The notes: a model not told the origin generated them from the letters alone. DNA of 64,000 bases from Enterobacter chengduensis (GCF_001984825.2 NZ_CP043318.1:1302001-1366000), one strand, 5' to 3'. Shown: positions 53,282 to 61,558, counted from the stretch's first letter. A program made the numbers and translations.

Positions 53282-53980
53282 TTAATCCTCCGGCCATGTC
53301 CAGGACGGCCAGTAATATCCCTGGCCGAGGTCTGCGCCTGCCTGCAGTGCCCAGGTACGATCGCGTTCAGTCTCAATACCTTCGATAAGCACTTTCCCGG
53401 CCAGCTGAAAGCAAAGGGAAACCAGTTGTCTCAGGGCAGGGGTATCGCGTAAACGCCAGAATGCTTCCTTATCTATCTTGATGCCGCTTAACGGGAGTCG
53501 GCAGGATAAAAACGACGTGATTAAGTCCTCATCTACGTCATCCAGCCAGACAGCGTGCCCCTGTCTGCTGAGCTGCTGCAGGTTTCGAACGACCCGCTCC
53601 TTCTGCGCGCAGGGCAGCGCCACAAAAGAGGCGAGGTCGACCAACTCAATATTGAGCGGCGCGCCTTTCATCCGGATAAGCCGCTGAAAAGACGCAGGCT
53701 CTGTCAGGACGGTTATCGGCAGATTAATAAAAAGGTTATGAGCGTGCGGCGTATTTTTTAACGCGGCCAGCTGTGCCTCAAGCAGCGTTAACGACCAGTC
53801 TGCTGACCGATCGCCAAAAAAGTCCTCGCTGCGCCGCGTATCTGACAGAACGCTCAGCACCTCCACGCCAGCCCGGCGCAAGGAGGTGAGGGCGACGATG
53901 GGCTCAAGCTTAATGCCGACGATGTCCTGAGAAATGTAGTGTAACCGGGGGGGCGTATCGATCGGGTTTTGCGCTGTCAC
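53282..53980 (-). CDS. EAL-domain protein (STM0551-like) of the fim cluster
   Basis: A 232-residue single EAL-type domain corresponding in position to Salmonella STM0551, a c-di-GMP phosphodiesterase that lowers fimbrial expression. The signature region reads VEVLS instead of EAL. Other elements are present in modified form: NLPITVL, IELVDLA, WLDDVDED, IKIDKEAFW and IEGIETERDR with GADLGQGYYW. Several catalytic positions look degenerate, so it may bind rather than hydrolyse c-di-GMP. There is no GGDEF domain or membrane segment. In Salmonella fimW follows; it is absent here. Confidence 0.8.
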   Translation of the reverse strand: MTAQNPIDTPPRLHYISQDIVGIKLEPIVALTSLRRAGVEVLSVLSDTRRSEDFFGDRSADWSLTLLEAQLAALKNTPHAHNLFINLPITVLTEPASFQRLIRMKGAPLNIELVDLASFVALPCAQKERVVRNLQQLSRQGHAVWLDDVDEDLITSFLSCRLPLSGIKIDKEAFWRLRDTPALRQLVSLCFQLAGKVLIEGIETERDRTWALQAGADLGQGYYWPSWTWPED

Positions 53981-54257
53981 TCCATTGTCCTGTTTTCTGT
54001 CAGCCTCCAGGCGGCTGGGATACCTGACTCTAGTGTGACGAGCAGTCGTTCAGGAAAACAGCAGGCGTTACTTAAATGCAACTAAGCCTTTTCGCAGCGC
54101 TAAATTTTACGGTGAAACAGGAGGAAATGTTGAGAAAATAGCCGTATTTACAATCGGCTAGCGGTAATTGCCCCTGAAAACGGAAAAGGCATTGACTCAC
54201 CTGCCATTGACCGTATAATTCTTCGCGTTTCACACCGCGAAGTTCACTCTTCTCAGT
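53981..54257. other. Gap between the EAL gene and argU
   Basis: A 277-base non-coding stretch. It contains the promoter of the EAL gene on the minus strand and the argU promoter on the plus strand. No remnant of fimW was recognised. Confidence 0.5.
54192..54219 (+). promoter_or_regulatory. argU promoter
   Basis: TTGACT (54192-54197), 16-base spacer, TATAAT (54214-54219), followed by a GC-rich discriminator CTTCGCG. It lies 38 bases upstream of the tRNA. Confidence 0.88.
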
Positions 54258-54334
54258 GCGCCCTTAGCTCAGTTGGATAGAGCAACGGCCTTCTAAGCCG
54301 TAGGTCGTAGGTTCGAATCCTACAGGGCGTGCCA
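54258..54334 (+). tRNA. argU: tRNA-Arg (anticodon UCU)
   Basis: A 77-base tRNA with acceptor GCGCCCT/AGGGCGT, discriminator G and encoded CCA. D-arm TAGCTCAGTTGGATAGAG, anticodon stem ACGGC/GCCGT with loop CTTCTAA giving anticodon UCU (54292-54294), T-arm GTAGGTTCGAATCCTAC. It decodes the rare AGA codon. A classic phage attachment site (DLP12 in K-12); an integrase remnant lies 15 bases downstream. Confidence 0.98.
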
Positions 54335-54349
54335 TTAAGAAACAGGCAC

Positions 54350-54514
54350 TTACGCCAGCTTCAAACCAGCCTGATTTCCTCCCTGTGTCGTATTTGTGTC
54401 ATGGTTGCCAAAAATGGCATCTATTTTCCGCGCGTGTTCGCTTAAATGGTTCGGCGCCAGGTGAGCGTAACGACGGACCATTTCGATCGACTCCCTGCCG
54501 CCCATTTCCTGCAG
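54350..54514 (-). pseudogene. Tyrosine-recombinase (phage integrase) C-terminal remnant
   Basis: The minus strand encodes [20 protein letters not shown] and continues to [14 protein letters not shown] before a stop. This is the end of an integrase, with the catalytic Tyr in RRYAHLAP. Only about 54 residues survive; the upstream sequence joins unrelated DNA near the CTGCAG at 54512. Adjacent to argU, it marks an old integration. Confidence 0.85.
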
Positions 54515-54515
54515 A

Positions 54516-54693
54516 ACGCAACAAGGAAAGGCAGAACCGCACCAGAGCGCAGGGGAAGAAGATTGGACGCCAGGAAGCCACATAGCGCCGCGCCGCCGTT
54601 CATAGCTGCAAAGTCGAAGGGCTGAACCAGACCCAGACCGCAAAACTGCTGGGTTGTGCGATCCGTACTGTGGCAAATCACTGGAATGTATAG
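54516..54693 (+). pseudogene. Serine-recombinase (resolvase/invertase) C-terminal remnant
   Basis: The plus strand encodes [20 protein letters not shown], then an in-frame TAG (54583-54585), then [35 protein letters not shown] and a stop. The pattern is the hinge ([11 protein letters not shown]) and DNA-binding HTH of a resolvase-type recombinase. The catalytic domain is missing. It abuts the integrase remnant tail-on, so two recombinase genes were truncated at the same junction. Confidence 0.7.
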
Positions 54694-54716
54694 ACAGACC
54701 GTTGTGGACTGATAAG

Positions 54717-54745
54717 CGGGAAAGGCATGATTGTCATCTTTCCCG
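54717..54745 (-). terminator. Candidate terminator of the toxin-immunity pair
   Basis: Stem CGGGAAAG/CTTTCCCG (54717-54724 and 54738-54745) lies 30 bases past the immunity stop. No clear T-run. Confidence 0.45.
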
Positions 54746-54775
54746 TGTGGTTGTGTTGAATTAGCTCTACTGCAA

Positions 54776-54982
54776 TCATTCTGGCGGGATGTAATCCGTT
54801 ACTTGCTCAGGTAAAAGATCTGGCATTGCAATAGTTCGCCCTTCATCATCTACAAATTCAACCATGTAGGCCAGATATGGTTTTTCATGTATGAATACTA
54901 TGGCACCGACCATGCCTTTAGTTAACCCTTTATCCGGCAAATCTTCCGCTAATACAACGACTTCAAACTCTTCTCTTCTCAT
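54776..54982 (-). CDS. Putative immunity protein (DUF4926-like)
   Basis: A 68-residue acidic protein: RREEFEVVVLAEDLPDKGLT, KGMVGAIVFIHE, YMVEFVDDEGRTIAMPDLLP. The spacing and the EFVDDEGRT/LLPEQ pattern resemble DUF4926, a small SH3-like family seen beside toxin genes. I recognise this by pattern only. It starts 10 bases after the toxin stop; an in-frame TTG at 55003 would add 7 residues and overlap the toxin. Small size, acidity and tight downstream position fit an immunity or antitoxin role. Confidence 0.65.
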   Translation of the reverse strand: MRREEFEVVVLAEDLPDKGLTKGMVGAIVFIHEKPYLAYMVEFVDDEGRTIAMPDLLPEQVTDYIPPE

Positions 54983-54992
54983 GTCCTGCGTC

Positions 54993-56090
54993 TCACTTAA
55001 CAAAAATTGTCGTCATGCGTGGAACGACGGCATCAGGTTCATATATCCAACCGCTACGTACTATCACTGTCTCACCGTTGGCGCCTAATATCGGCATATC
55101 TACGGCCATTCGCTGCCCGTGCTGGTTTGCCTCCAAAACTTTAGCGGGGGCGGTTAATATACCCTCTTGGACTCGACTCCCTAGCACGTCTGAATTTGTC
55201 GGGTTATAACCCAGCGCAGACTCGAATACTCTGGCCTTATGCCCTCCGACTGGGTGGTTAACATCTAAAGAGTAAGTCGCTAGTTTTCTGTAATCCACAA
55301 CGGCGTGTTCGGCATTTAGCAATGCTCCTGACTCCGAGGTAAACCCCTTTAGTGCAGGAGATTCAAAAGTTGGAATTTTGCTTAACGACGATAATTCTTC
55401 TAGTTCGCCAGCAACGTTAATTTTTCCTATCGCTAGCCCAGCTGCTACTGATGCAGCGGTAATCAGTAATCCTTTGTTATCCATGACTTGATCGTAGCCC
55501 GCTAGCGCATCGCCTCCCAACTGTTCGGCTGTCTGCCTGAATCCCTCAATGTTGCCGTTGTAAACACCGCCAGCCGCAAGCAGTCGCCCGGCAGCTTTGG
55601 TGTTGATGGTTTTCGCCACCTGTGCGTACTGCACTGGCTCTCCGGAAGGTTGAAACTTTTCAGTTGCAGCGGGTTTCCTGCCGTTCTGGTTGCTGATGGC
55701 GAGCCGGAATGCACGCTGAAAATCACTGACAATCCAGCAGAACGGATCTGCGTTATCAAAAATCAGTTCACCATCAGCGCTGATATGGAACGGGTTTACT
55801 GTTTCGTCCCAGTGTACATCGGTATCAAGGCCGATAATCCAACCCTCCATCAGGTTTATTTCCAGATCATCATAAATTGGATCGTAGTCCGTTCGCTGAT
55901 AGGGTTTGTTGTTAAGTCCATCTAGCGGTCTGGGAGCTTCGTTTACTGGTGCTGACGTGTATTTCCTGTAGTCCAGGTCATAGCAGTATGCCGCCTTTTC
56001 CATTGCAGCTTCAGGGGTCAGGATATGTTGGAACTTATCGGGCGACACTTCCCGTTCAAGTTCCCACAGTGTGTAGAGTCTGAGCATCAA
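54993..56090 (-). CDS. Candidate polymorphic toxin (C-terminal DUF6883-like domain)
   Basis: A 365-residue protein with no signal peptide, PAAR or Rhs repeats. Residues 1-150 (MMLRLYTLWELEREVSPDKF, LMEGWIIGLDTDVHWDE, DPFCWIVSDFQRAF) are of a type I do not recognise. Residues about 160-235 contain a small-residue-rich segment (GYDQVMDNKGLLITAASVAA, GLAIGK) reminiscent of pre-toxin linkers. Residues about 268-365 (YRKLATYSLDVNHPVGGHKA, RVFESALGYNP, VIVRSGWIYEP, VPRMTTIFVK) match the pattern I know as DUF6883, a compact domain at the ends of polymorphic toxins. Start: ATG 56090 has CAGGACG 5 bases upstream, and a second ATG follows. The gene is AT-richer than the backbone and is in the argU island. 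Confidence 0.6.
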   Translation of the reverse strand: MMLRLYTLWELEREVSPDKFQHILTPEAAMEKAAYCYDLDYRKYTSAPVNEAPRPLDGLNNKPYQRTDYDPIYDDLEINLMEGWIIGLDTDVHWDETVNPFHISADGELIFDNADPFCWIVSDFQRAFRLAISNQNGRKPAATEKFQPSGEPVQYAQVAKTINTKAAGRLLAAGGVYNGNIEGFRQTAEQLGGDALAGYDQVMDNKGLLITAASVAAGLAIGKINVAGELEELSSLSKIPTFESPALKGFTSESGALLNAEHAVVDYRKLATYSLDVNHPVGGHKARVFESALGYNPTNSDVLGSRVQEGILTAPAKVLEANQHGQRMAVDMPILGANGETVIVRSGWIYEPDAVVPRMTTIFVK

Positions 56091-56558
56091 ACGTCCTGTT
56101 AGTCCATGATATTTGTATGGATTTTCCAGGCGGCAAGTCTATAAATCAATCATTTTGTTACCCAGTCAGTCATTGACATTACTTGCCTAAAGTATCCCCA
56201 GCTAAATGTTTTTATGGTGTTTTTCGTTGTAACTGATTGTTTTTTTGCTATTCGTTTGCGGTGATATGTGCCACATTAAAATAATTGTTAATCGGTGTTA
56301 TCACTATTTCTTGATTGTTGGAAAGTCAGCCAACATTGAAAGGAGGCACTGTTTGGGGGGGCAAATATTATATTATTGTAACCTGAAGGGCTGGCCCTGT
56401 GCGCATTTACAACTATTCTTAATATTCGTAAGTTATTTCATGCAATGGGTTGTTATAAAAAAATCTCCTTAACATGTGGAATTTCCTGAAATTCTCTACC
56501 TTGCTCAATACACCTCGTCATCGTTGGGAGGATTTTCGTCGTTGCTGATTAAAAGGTT
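56091..56558. other. AT-rich gap upstream of the toxin gene
   Basis: A 468-base non-coding stretch between the divergent toxin and DUF1471 genes. It is much AT-richer than flanking backbone. A short open frame on the minus strand (reading RLAAWKIHTNIMD then TAA) ends 10 bases before the toxin start and might be the tail of a deleted upstream gene. Nothing else was recognised. Confidence 0.4.
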
Positions 56559-56777
56559 ATGAAAAAGACGACTGCTATTTTGTTGAGAGCCGCGTTTCTG
56601 TTTACAACCAATGCCTTTGCTGCTGAGCTGCTGACGAAAAATGAATTCGAGAAAATAGCATCGCAGTATGAAAAAACCGGTACTGTTAACACTTTCAATG
56701 AAGTGTCGATTGATGATGCAAGACAAGTACTGATTGAGAAAGCAGACAAACAGAGCGCTGATGTCCTGGTGCTGTGA
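56559..56777 (+). pseudogene. Truncated DUF1471 (YahO/BhsA-like) periplasmic protein
   Basis: The ORF starts MKKTTAILLRAAFLFTTNAF with signal cleavage after AFA. AELLTKNEFEKIASQYEKTG, TVNTFNEVSIDDARQVLIEK and ADKQSADVLVL match the YdgH/BhsA/McbA domain, closest to YahO. Family members run about 20 residues further (TSGQ...YKKK). Here the frame stops at TGA within the first bases of an IS element, at 56775. The 3' end is not present on the other side of the IS. Confidence 0.8.
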
Positions 56778-56839
56778 TCTTACCCAGTAATAGTGGACAA
56801 GCGACTAAGTGAGTAAACTCTCAGCCAGAGGTGACTCAC

Positions 56840-56986
56840 ATGACAAAACCAGCATCAACCACCAAAAAGCCACGCAAGCAGCACTCGCCTGAATTCCGTC
56901 AGGAAGCCCTTAAACTCGCTGAGCGCATTGGTGTTGCCGCTGCAGCCCGCGAGCTCGGCCTGTATAAATCGCAGCTCTATAACTGA
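56840..56986 (+). pseudogene. IS3-family orfA remnant
   Basis: [20 protein letters not shown] and [20 protein letters not shown] (HTH) lead to QLYN and then TGA, where the family has Trp (TGG). A single nonsense change thus ends it at 48 residues. Sequence after the stop continues in frame ([19 protein letters not shown]) to the deletion junction at about 57066. Confidence 0.85.
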
Positions 56987-57065
56987 CGCAGTAAACAGCA
57001 GCAACAGCTCTCATCCTCTGACCGCGAAAACGAACTCGCCGCTGAAAATGCCCGTCTCAAACGCC

Positions 57066-57557
57066 ATCGGCCCGAACCAGAAGCGGGCAGGAGACATCAA
57101 TTATCTTCGCACTGATGAAGGCTGGCAGTATCTGGCTGTCGTCATCGACCTGTGGTCGCGTGCCGTTATCGGCTGGTCAATGTCATCTCGGATGACGCCA
57201 CAGCTGGCCTGCGACGCGTTACAGATGGCGTTGTGGCAACGTAAACGCCCGGACGATGTCATCGTCCACACAGATCGTGGCGGGCAGTACTGCTCAGCGG
57301 ATTATCAGGCGCTACTGCAACGGCATAACCTGCGCGGCAGCGTGAGCGCAAAGGGTTGCTGTTACGATAATGCGTGTGTGGAGAGCTTCTTCCACTCGCT
57401 GAAAGTCGAATGTATCCACGGTGAACGCTTTATCAGCAGGGAAATAATGCGGACGACGGTATTTAATTATATCGAGTGCGATTACAATCGGTGGCGCCGT
57501 CACAGTGCCTGTGTCGGACTCAGCATGGAACAGCTTGAAAACCAGAACCTCGCTTAG
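57066..57557 (+). pseudogene. IS3-family orfB transposase remnant
   Basis: Encodes [20 protein letters not shown] through [11 protein letters not shown]. The DDE triad is intact: Asp in VVIDLWSR, Asp in VHTDRGGQY, Glu in [11 protein letters not shown]. The N-terminal half of orfB has been removed by the internal deletion, and the orfA-orfB frameshift region is gone, so active transposase is unlikely. Confidence 0.88.
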
Positions 57558-57586
57558 GGCTGTGTTCACATTACGTGGGTAGGATC

Positions 57587-57893
57587 ACTTCTCTCACTAT
57601 TCCCTTTCGAACGGCCACGGGCACTCTTATTTTCTCATTCCAGATAAATAACCGCGTAATCAATAGACGCCTAATTAATATTCCTTAGCTCTGCTCTTAA
57701 TGTTTTCTTAATCTTTATTTAATCCGTTTTTTAAATCTGGATTTTTATCATTTAAACCCCAGCCATAAAGAAATTTTACACTTTTACGCGTAAAGTGGAT
57801 TGATACTAATTATCATTAGCGTTGTTGTATGCTTTAATCCTGTCCCACAAAGCTATGCGTCATTATTTCCGTTGCTCTATTAAGGATATGTTC
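57587..57893. other. Promoter region of the iron transport operon
   Basis: An AT-rich 307-base gap after the IS. It holds the Fur-like box at 57802 and the ribosome site AAGGA before fbpA. The first 200 bases show no gene and no yahO 3' remnant. Confidence 0.6.
57802..57820 (+). promoter_or_regulatory. Fur-like box upstream of the ferric transporter
   Basis: GATACTAATTATCATTAGC matches 15 of 19 positions of the Fur consensus GATAATGATAATCATTATC. It is about 75 bases before the fbpA start, so the operon is likely iron-repressed. Confidence 0.8.
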
Positions 57894-58910
57894 ATGAATT
57901 CTCGCCTGCTGTCCTGCTTCTCGCTTGCCTTGTTGTCTTCATCCCTTTTCCTTTCTACACAATCGGCTGCCGCCGACAACAGCGAAGATATCGTTGTTTA
58001 TAACGCGCAGCACGAAAACCTGGTGAAGTCGTGGGTGAACGGTTTTACCAAAGAAACCGGGATTAAAGTTACGCTGCGTAATGGTGATGACAGCGAGCTG
58101 GGTAACCAGCTGGTTCAGGAAGGCAGCGCCTCGCCTGCAGACGTGTTCCTGACGGAAAACTCGCCGTCGATGGTGCTGGTGGATAACGCCAACCTGTTTG
58201 CCCCGCTGGATGCAGGCACCCTGAATCAGGTACCGGCAGAGTTCCGCCCGGCGCACGGCCGCTGGATCGGCATTGCCGCCCGCAGCACCGTATTCGTCTA
58301 TAACCCGGCAAAACTGAGTGAACAGCAGCTGCCTAAGTCGCTGATGGATTTGGCAAAACCCGAGTGGAAAGGCCGCTGGGCGGCATCGCCGTCAGGCGCG
58401 GATTTCCAGGCCATCGTGAGCGCAATGCTGGCGCTGAAGGGCGAAAAGGCTACCCTGGAATGGCTCAAGGCGATGAAAGCCAACTTCGTTGCCTATAAAG
58501 GCAACAGCACCGTGATGAAAGCGGTCAATGCCGGTCAGATTGATGGCGGCGTGATCTATCACTACTACCGCTTTGTCGACCAGTCCAAAACCGGCGAAAA
58601 CAGCAAAAACACCCAGCTCTACTACTTCAAACACCAGGATCCGGGCGCGTTTGTGAGCCTCTCTGGCGGCGGCGTGCTGGCGTCGAGCAAACACAAAGCG
58701 CAGGCGCAGGCCTTCATTAAATACATTACCGGCAAAGAAGGTCAGGAAAGCCTGCGCACCAACAATGCCTTTGAATATGCGGTGGGCGTGAACGCGGCCT
58801 CCAACCCGAAGCTGGTCCCGCTGAAAGATCTGGATGCACCGAAAGTTGAACCTTCAACGCTCAACGGTAAAAAGGTTATCGAGCTGATGACGCAAGCCGG
58901 TCTGCTGTGA
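57894..58910 (+). CDS. fbpA: FbpA-type periplasmic ferric-iron-binding protein
   Basis: Periplasmic receptor of a ferric ABC importer. The 338-residue protein has a signal peptide MNSRLLSCFSLALLSSSLFL ending AAA (about 28). The FbpA/HitA-type ligands are visible: His in VVYNAQHENL, Glu in FLTENSPSM, and the tyrosine pair in GVIYHYYRF. ATG 57894 sits 8 bases after AAGG; ATG 57888 is an alternative. Preferred over the hexose-phosphate AfuA role because the iron ligands and a Fur-like box are present. Confidence 0.9.
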   Translation: MNSRLLSCFSLALLSSSLFLSTQSAAADNSEDIVVYNAQHENLVKSWVNGFTKETGIKVTLRNGDDSELGNQLVQEGSASPADVFLTENSPSMVLVDNANLFAPLDAGTLNQVPAEFRPAHGRWIGIAARSTVFVYNPAKLSEQQLPKSLMDLAKPEWKGRWAASPSGADFQAIVSAMLALKGEKATLEWLKAMKANFVAYKGNSTVMKAVNAGQIDGGVIYHYYRFVDQSKTGENSKNTQLYYFKHQDPGAFVSLSGGGVLASSKHKAQAQAFIKYITGKEGQESLRTNNAFEYAVGVNAASNPKLVPLKDLDAPKVEPSTLNGKKVIELMTQAGLL

Positions 58911-58934
58911 TCCTGAGAGTGAAGTGAAGGTCTT

Positions 58935-60509
58935 ATGTCTGGTCTGAGTCTCGACATCGGAAAAAACAGCGTGCAGGCGCCTGCCCGCAGGCGCCCTGCG
59001 CTGCCGATGGTTGCGTTAGCCGTATTGTTTTCATTAATGGCGCTTCTGCCTTTGGGTTTTATCATTGCCATTGGCATTGAGACCGGCTGGGAAACCATTA
59101 AGACGCTGGTGTTCCGCCCCCGCGTGGCCGAGCTGCTCAGCAACACGCTGTGGCTGACGGCCTTAGCGGTTCCGCTGTGTATCGTGACGGGCGTGGCAAT
59201 CGCCTGGCTCACCGAGCGCACGCAGCTTGCCGGGCGACGCCTCTGGTCCGCGCTGGCGGTTGCGCCGCTGGCGATCCCGGCGTTTGTGCAAAGCTACGCC
59301 TGGGTGAGCGTGGTGCCGTCCATGCATGGCCTTTCCGCGGGCGTGTTCCTCTCCGTTCTGGCCTACTATCCGTTTATCACTATGCCGGTTGCGGCGGTGC
59401 TGCGTCGCCTTGACCCGACGCTGGAAGATGTCGCCGCGTCGCTCGGCACGCCGCCGTGGCGGGTCTTTTTCCGCGTGGTGCTGCCCCAGCTCAAGCTGGC
59501 TATCTGCGGCGGCGCGCTGCTGGTGGCGCTGCACCTGCTGGCGGAGTACGGCCTGTACGTGATGATCCGCTTCGATACCTTCACCACGGCCATTTACGAT
59601 CAGTTTCAGTCTACCTTCAGCGGCCCGGCGGCGAACATGCTGGCGGGCGTGCTGGCCTTGTGCTGTCTGGCGATCTTAGTGCTGGAAGGGGTGACGCGCG
59701 GGAAAGCACGCTACGCGCGCATTGGTGCCGGGGCCGCGCGCGAGCAGAAACGCTGGCCGCTGAAGCCAGCGGCTGCCGCGCTGGGCCAGCTGTTTTTCAT
59801 TGTGCTGATCGTTCTGGCGCTGGGCGTGCCGTTAATCGTCCTGTGCCGCTGGATTTGGCTCGGCGGCGTGCAAAACTGGATGAGTGCCGATCTCTGGCAC
59901 TCGCTGCGCCAGACGCTGATGCTCGGCGTGGGCGGCGCACTCCTGACGACGGCGTGCGTAATCCCCATCGCGTGGCTTGGGATCCGCTATCCCCGCCGTA
60001 TCTTCCGGATGCTGGAGGGGTGCATCTATATCACCAGCTCGCTGCCGGGGATTGTCACCGCGCTGGCGCTGGTCACCGTCACCATTCACTACGCCCGTCC
60101 TGTTTATCAGACGGAAATCACCCTGTTCCTGGCCTATCTGCTGATGTTTATGCCCCGTGCGCTCATCAACCTGCGGGCGGGCATTGCGCAGGCGCCGGTT
60201 GAGCTGGAAAACGTGGCGCGCAGCCTGGGCAGCACGCCTGCAAAGGCGCTCTGGAGCGTCACGATGCGGCTGGCCGCGCCGGGTGCGGCTGCGGGTGCGG
60301 CGCTGGTTTTCCTCGGCGTCAGCAACGAGTTGACCGCCACGCTGCTGCTCTCTCCCCTGGGCACGCGCACGCTCTCCACCGGATTCTGGGCGCTGACCAG
60401 TGAAATTGACTATGTTGCCGCCGCGCCTTACGCGATGCTGATGATCCTGATTTCACTCCCGCTGACCGCCATTCTCTATATGCAGTCGAAAAAAATTGCA
60501 GGGCTATGA
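58935..60509 (+). CDS. fbpB: FbpB-type ferric ABC permease
   Basis: A 524-residue fused two-domain permease with about 12 membrane segments. Each half has an EAA-like coupling motif: [20 protein letters not shown] (about 158) and [20 protein letters not shown] (about 418). It starts 24 bases after fbpA; the stop is 1 base before the fbpC start. Confidence 0.92.
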   Translation: MSGLSLDIGKNSVQAPARRRPALPMVALAVLFSLMALLPLGFIIAIGIETGWETIKTLVFRPRVAELLSNTLWLTALAVPLCIVTGVAIAWLTERTQLAGRRLWSALAVAPLAIPAFVQSYAWVSVVPSMHGLSAGVFLSVLAYYPFITMPVAAVLRRLDPTLEDVAASLGTPPWRVFFRVVLPQLKLAICGGALLVALHLLAEYGLYVMIRFDTFTTAIYDQFQSTFSGPAANMLAGVLALCCLAILVLEGVTRGKARYARIGAGAAREQKRWPLKPAAAALGQLFFIVLIVLALGVPLIVLCRWIWLGGVQNWMSADLWHSLRQTLMLGVGGALLTTACVIPIAWLGIRYPRRIFRMLEGCIYITSSLPGIVTALALVTVTIHYARPVYQTEITLFLAYLLMFMPRALINLRAGIAQAPVELENVARSLGSTPAKALWSVTMRLAAPGAAAGAALVFLGVSNELTATLLLSPLGTRTLSTGFWALTSEIDYVAAAPYAMLMILISLPLTAILYMQSKKIAGL

Positions 60510-60510
60510 C

Positions 60511-61533
60511 ATGCTTGAATTAACCGCCATTTCTAAATCGTTTTCTGATGTGCAGGTGCTCGACAGCTTAAACCTGAGCGTTGCGCCGGGGAGCAGGACG
60601 GCGATTGTCGGGCCGTCCGGGTCGGGAAAAACCACGCTGCTGCGCATTCTTGCCGGGTTCGAAACGCCTGACACGGGGCGTATTGTCATGCAGGGGAGCA
60701 CGCTGTTTGATGAAAACCGTTTTGTTCCCGCCCACCTGCGCCGGATTGGCTTTGTGCCTCAGGAGGGCGCGCTGTTTCCGCATCTCAACGTGGCAGACAA
60801 CATTGCCTGGGGGCTGGACGGCACCCGTCACGAGAAGCGCCAGCGCGTTGAGGCGCTGATGGAGATGGTCTCTCTGGACCGGCAGCTCGCAACGCACTGG
60901 CCCCATGAGATTTCCGGCGGACAGCAGCAGCGCGTGGCGCTTGCCCGTGCGCTGGCCCAGCGTCCTTCGCTGATGCTGCTTGATGAACCGTTCTCGGCGC
61001 TGGATACCGGCCTGCGCGCCATGACGCGTAAGGCAACGGCGGACCTGCTTGCCGAAGCGGGCGTTGCCTCGATTCTGGTCACCCACGATCAGAACGAAGC
61101 GCTGTCTTTTGCCACGCAGGTGGCCGTCATGCGCGCCGGACGCTTCACGCAGGTCGGTACGCCTTATGACGTCTACACGCGTCCCGTTGATGAAGAGACG
61201 GCGCTATTTCTTGGCGATGCCGTGATCATGCCTGCCCAGCTGGGTGCCGGGTATGCCCTATGCGCGCTGGGTAACGTGCCAACGGATAGCGCCCATGCGG
61301 CTGGAGAGGGCAAGGTGATGATGCGCCCTGAGCAACTACTCGTGACGGCATGTGCATCGCACGAAAGCCCGATCTCGATTCTTGATGTGGATTTTACCGG
61401 CCAGCTGTCGACGCTCACCCTGGGGCTACCCGGACAGCAGCAGCCCGTGATCCTCAAGACCATCAGCCAGCCAGGATGGAACCCGGGCACGGCGGTACGT
61501 ATAGATATTACGGGCACCGCGCGCGTTTTATGA
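60511..61533 (+). CDS. fbpC: FbpC-type ferric ABC ATPase
   Basis: A 340-residue ATPase with Walker A GPSGSGKTT, Q-loop FVPQEGALFPHLNVADNIA, signature ISGGQQQRVALARAL, Walker B LMLLDEPFSALD, switch VTHDQNEAL and a C-terminal TOBE-like regulatory domain (about 230-340; MMRPEQLLV). ATG 60511 is chosen; an in-frame TTG at 60496 lies inside fbpB. Confidence 0.93.
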   Translation: MLELTAISKSFSDVQVLDSLNLSVAPGSRTAIVGPSGSGKTTLLRILAGFETPDTGRIVMQGSTLFDENRFVPAHLRRIGFVPQEGALFPHLNVADNIAWGLDGTRHEKRQRVEALMEMVSLDRQLATHWPHEISGGQQQRVALARALAQRPSLMLLDEPFSALDTGLRAMTRKATADLLAEAGVASILVTHDQNEALSFATQVAVMRAGRFTQVGTPYDVYTRPVDEETALFLGDAVIMPAQLGAGYALCALGNVPTDSAHAAGEGKVMMRPEQLLVTACASHESPISILDVDFTGQLSTLTLGLPGQQQPVILKTISQPGWNPGTAVRIDITGTARVL

Positions 61534-61539
61534 TTTTAC

Positions 61540-61558
61540 CCACCCCGAAACGGGGTGG
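61540..61558 (+). terminator. Terminator after fbpC
   Basis: Stem CCACCCCG/CGGGGTGG with loop AAA, followed by TTGTT, 6 bases after the fbpC stop. Confidence 0.75.

Larger units (their letters stand above)
56775..57586 (+). mobile_element. IS3-family insertion sequence, internally deleted
   Basis: Ends are imperfect inverted repeats: left TGATCTTACCCAGTAATAGT, right (reverse complement) TGATCCTACCCACGTAATGT. At 812 bases it is shorter than typical IS3 elements (about 1.2-1.3 kb). It carries an orfA remnant and an orfB remnant joined near 57066. There is no matching 3-base target duplication: CTG lies before and CTT after the element. Exact IS name not assigned. Confidence 0.88.

Noticed and set aside
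54385..54515. The 5' part of the plus-strand open frame before the resolvase remnant.
   Set aside because: It is antisense to the integrase remnant; recombinase similarity starts only after the CTGCAG junction.
56928..57065. The upstream part of the open frame that enters orfB as a real N-terminus.
   Set aside because: It is the wrong frame of orfA; only the part after the deletion junction near 57066 is orfB.
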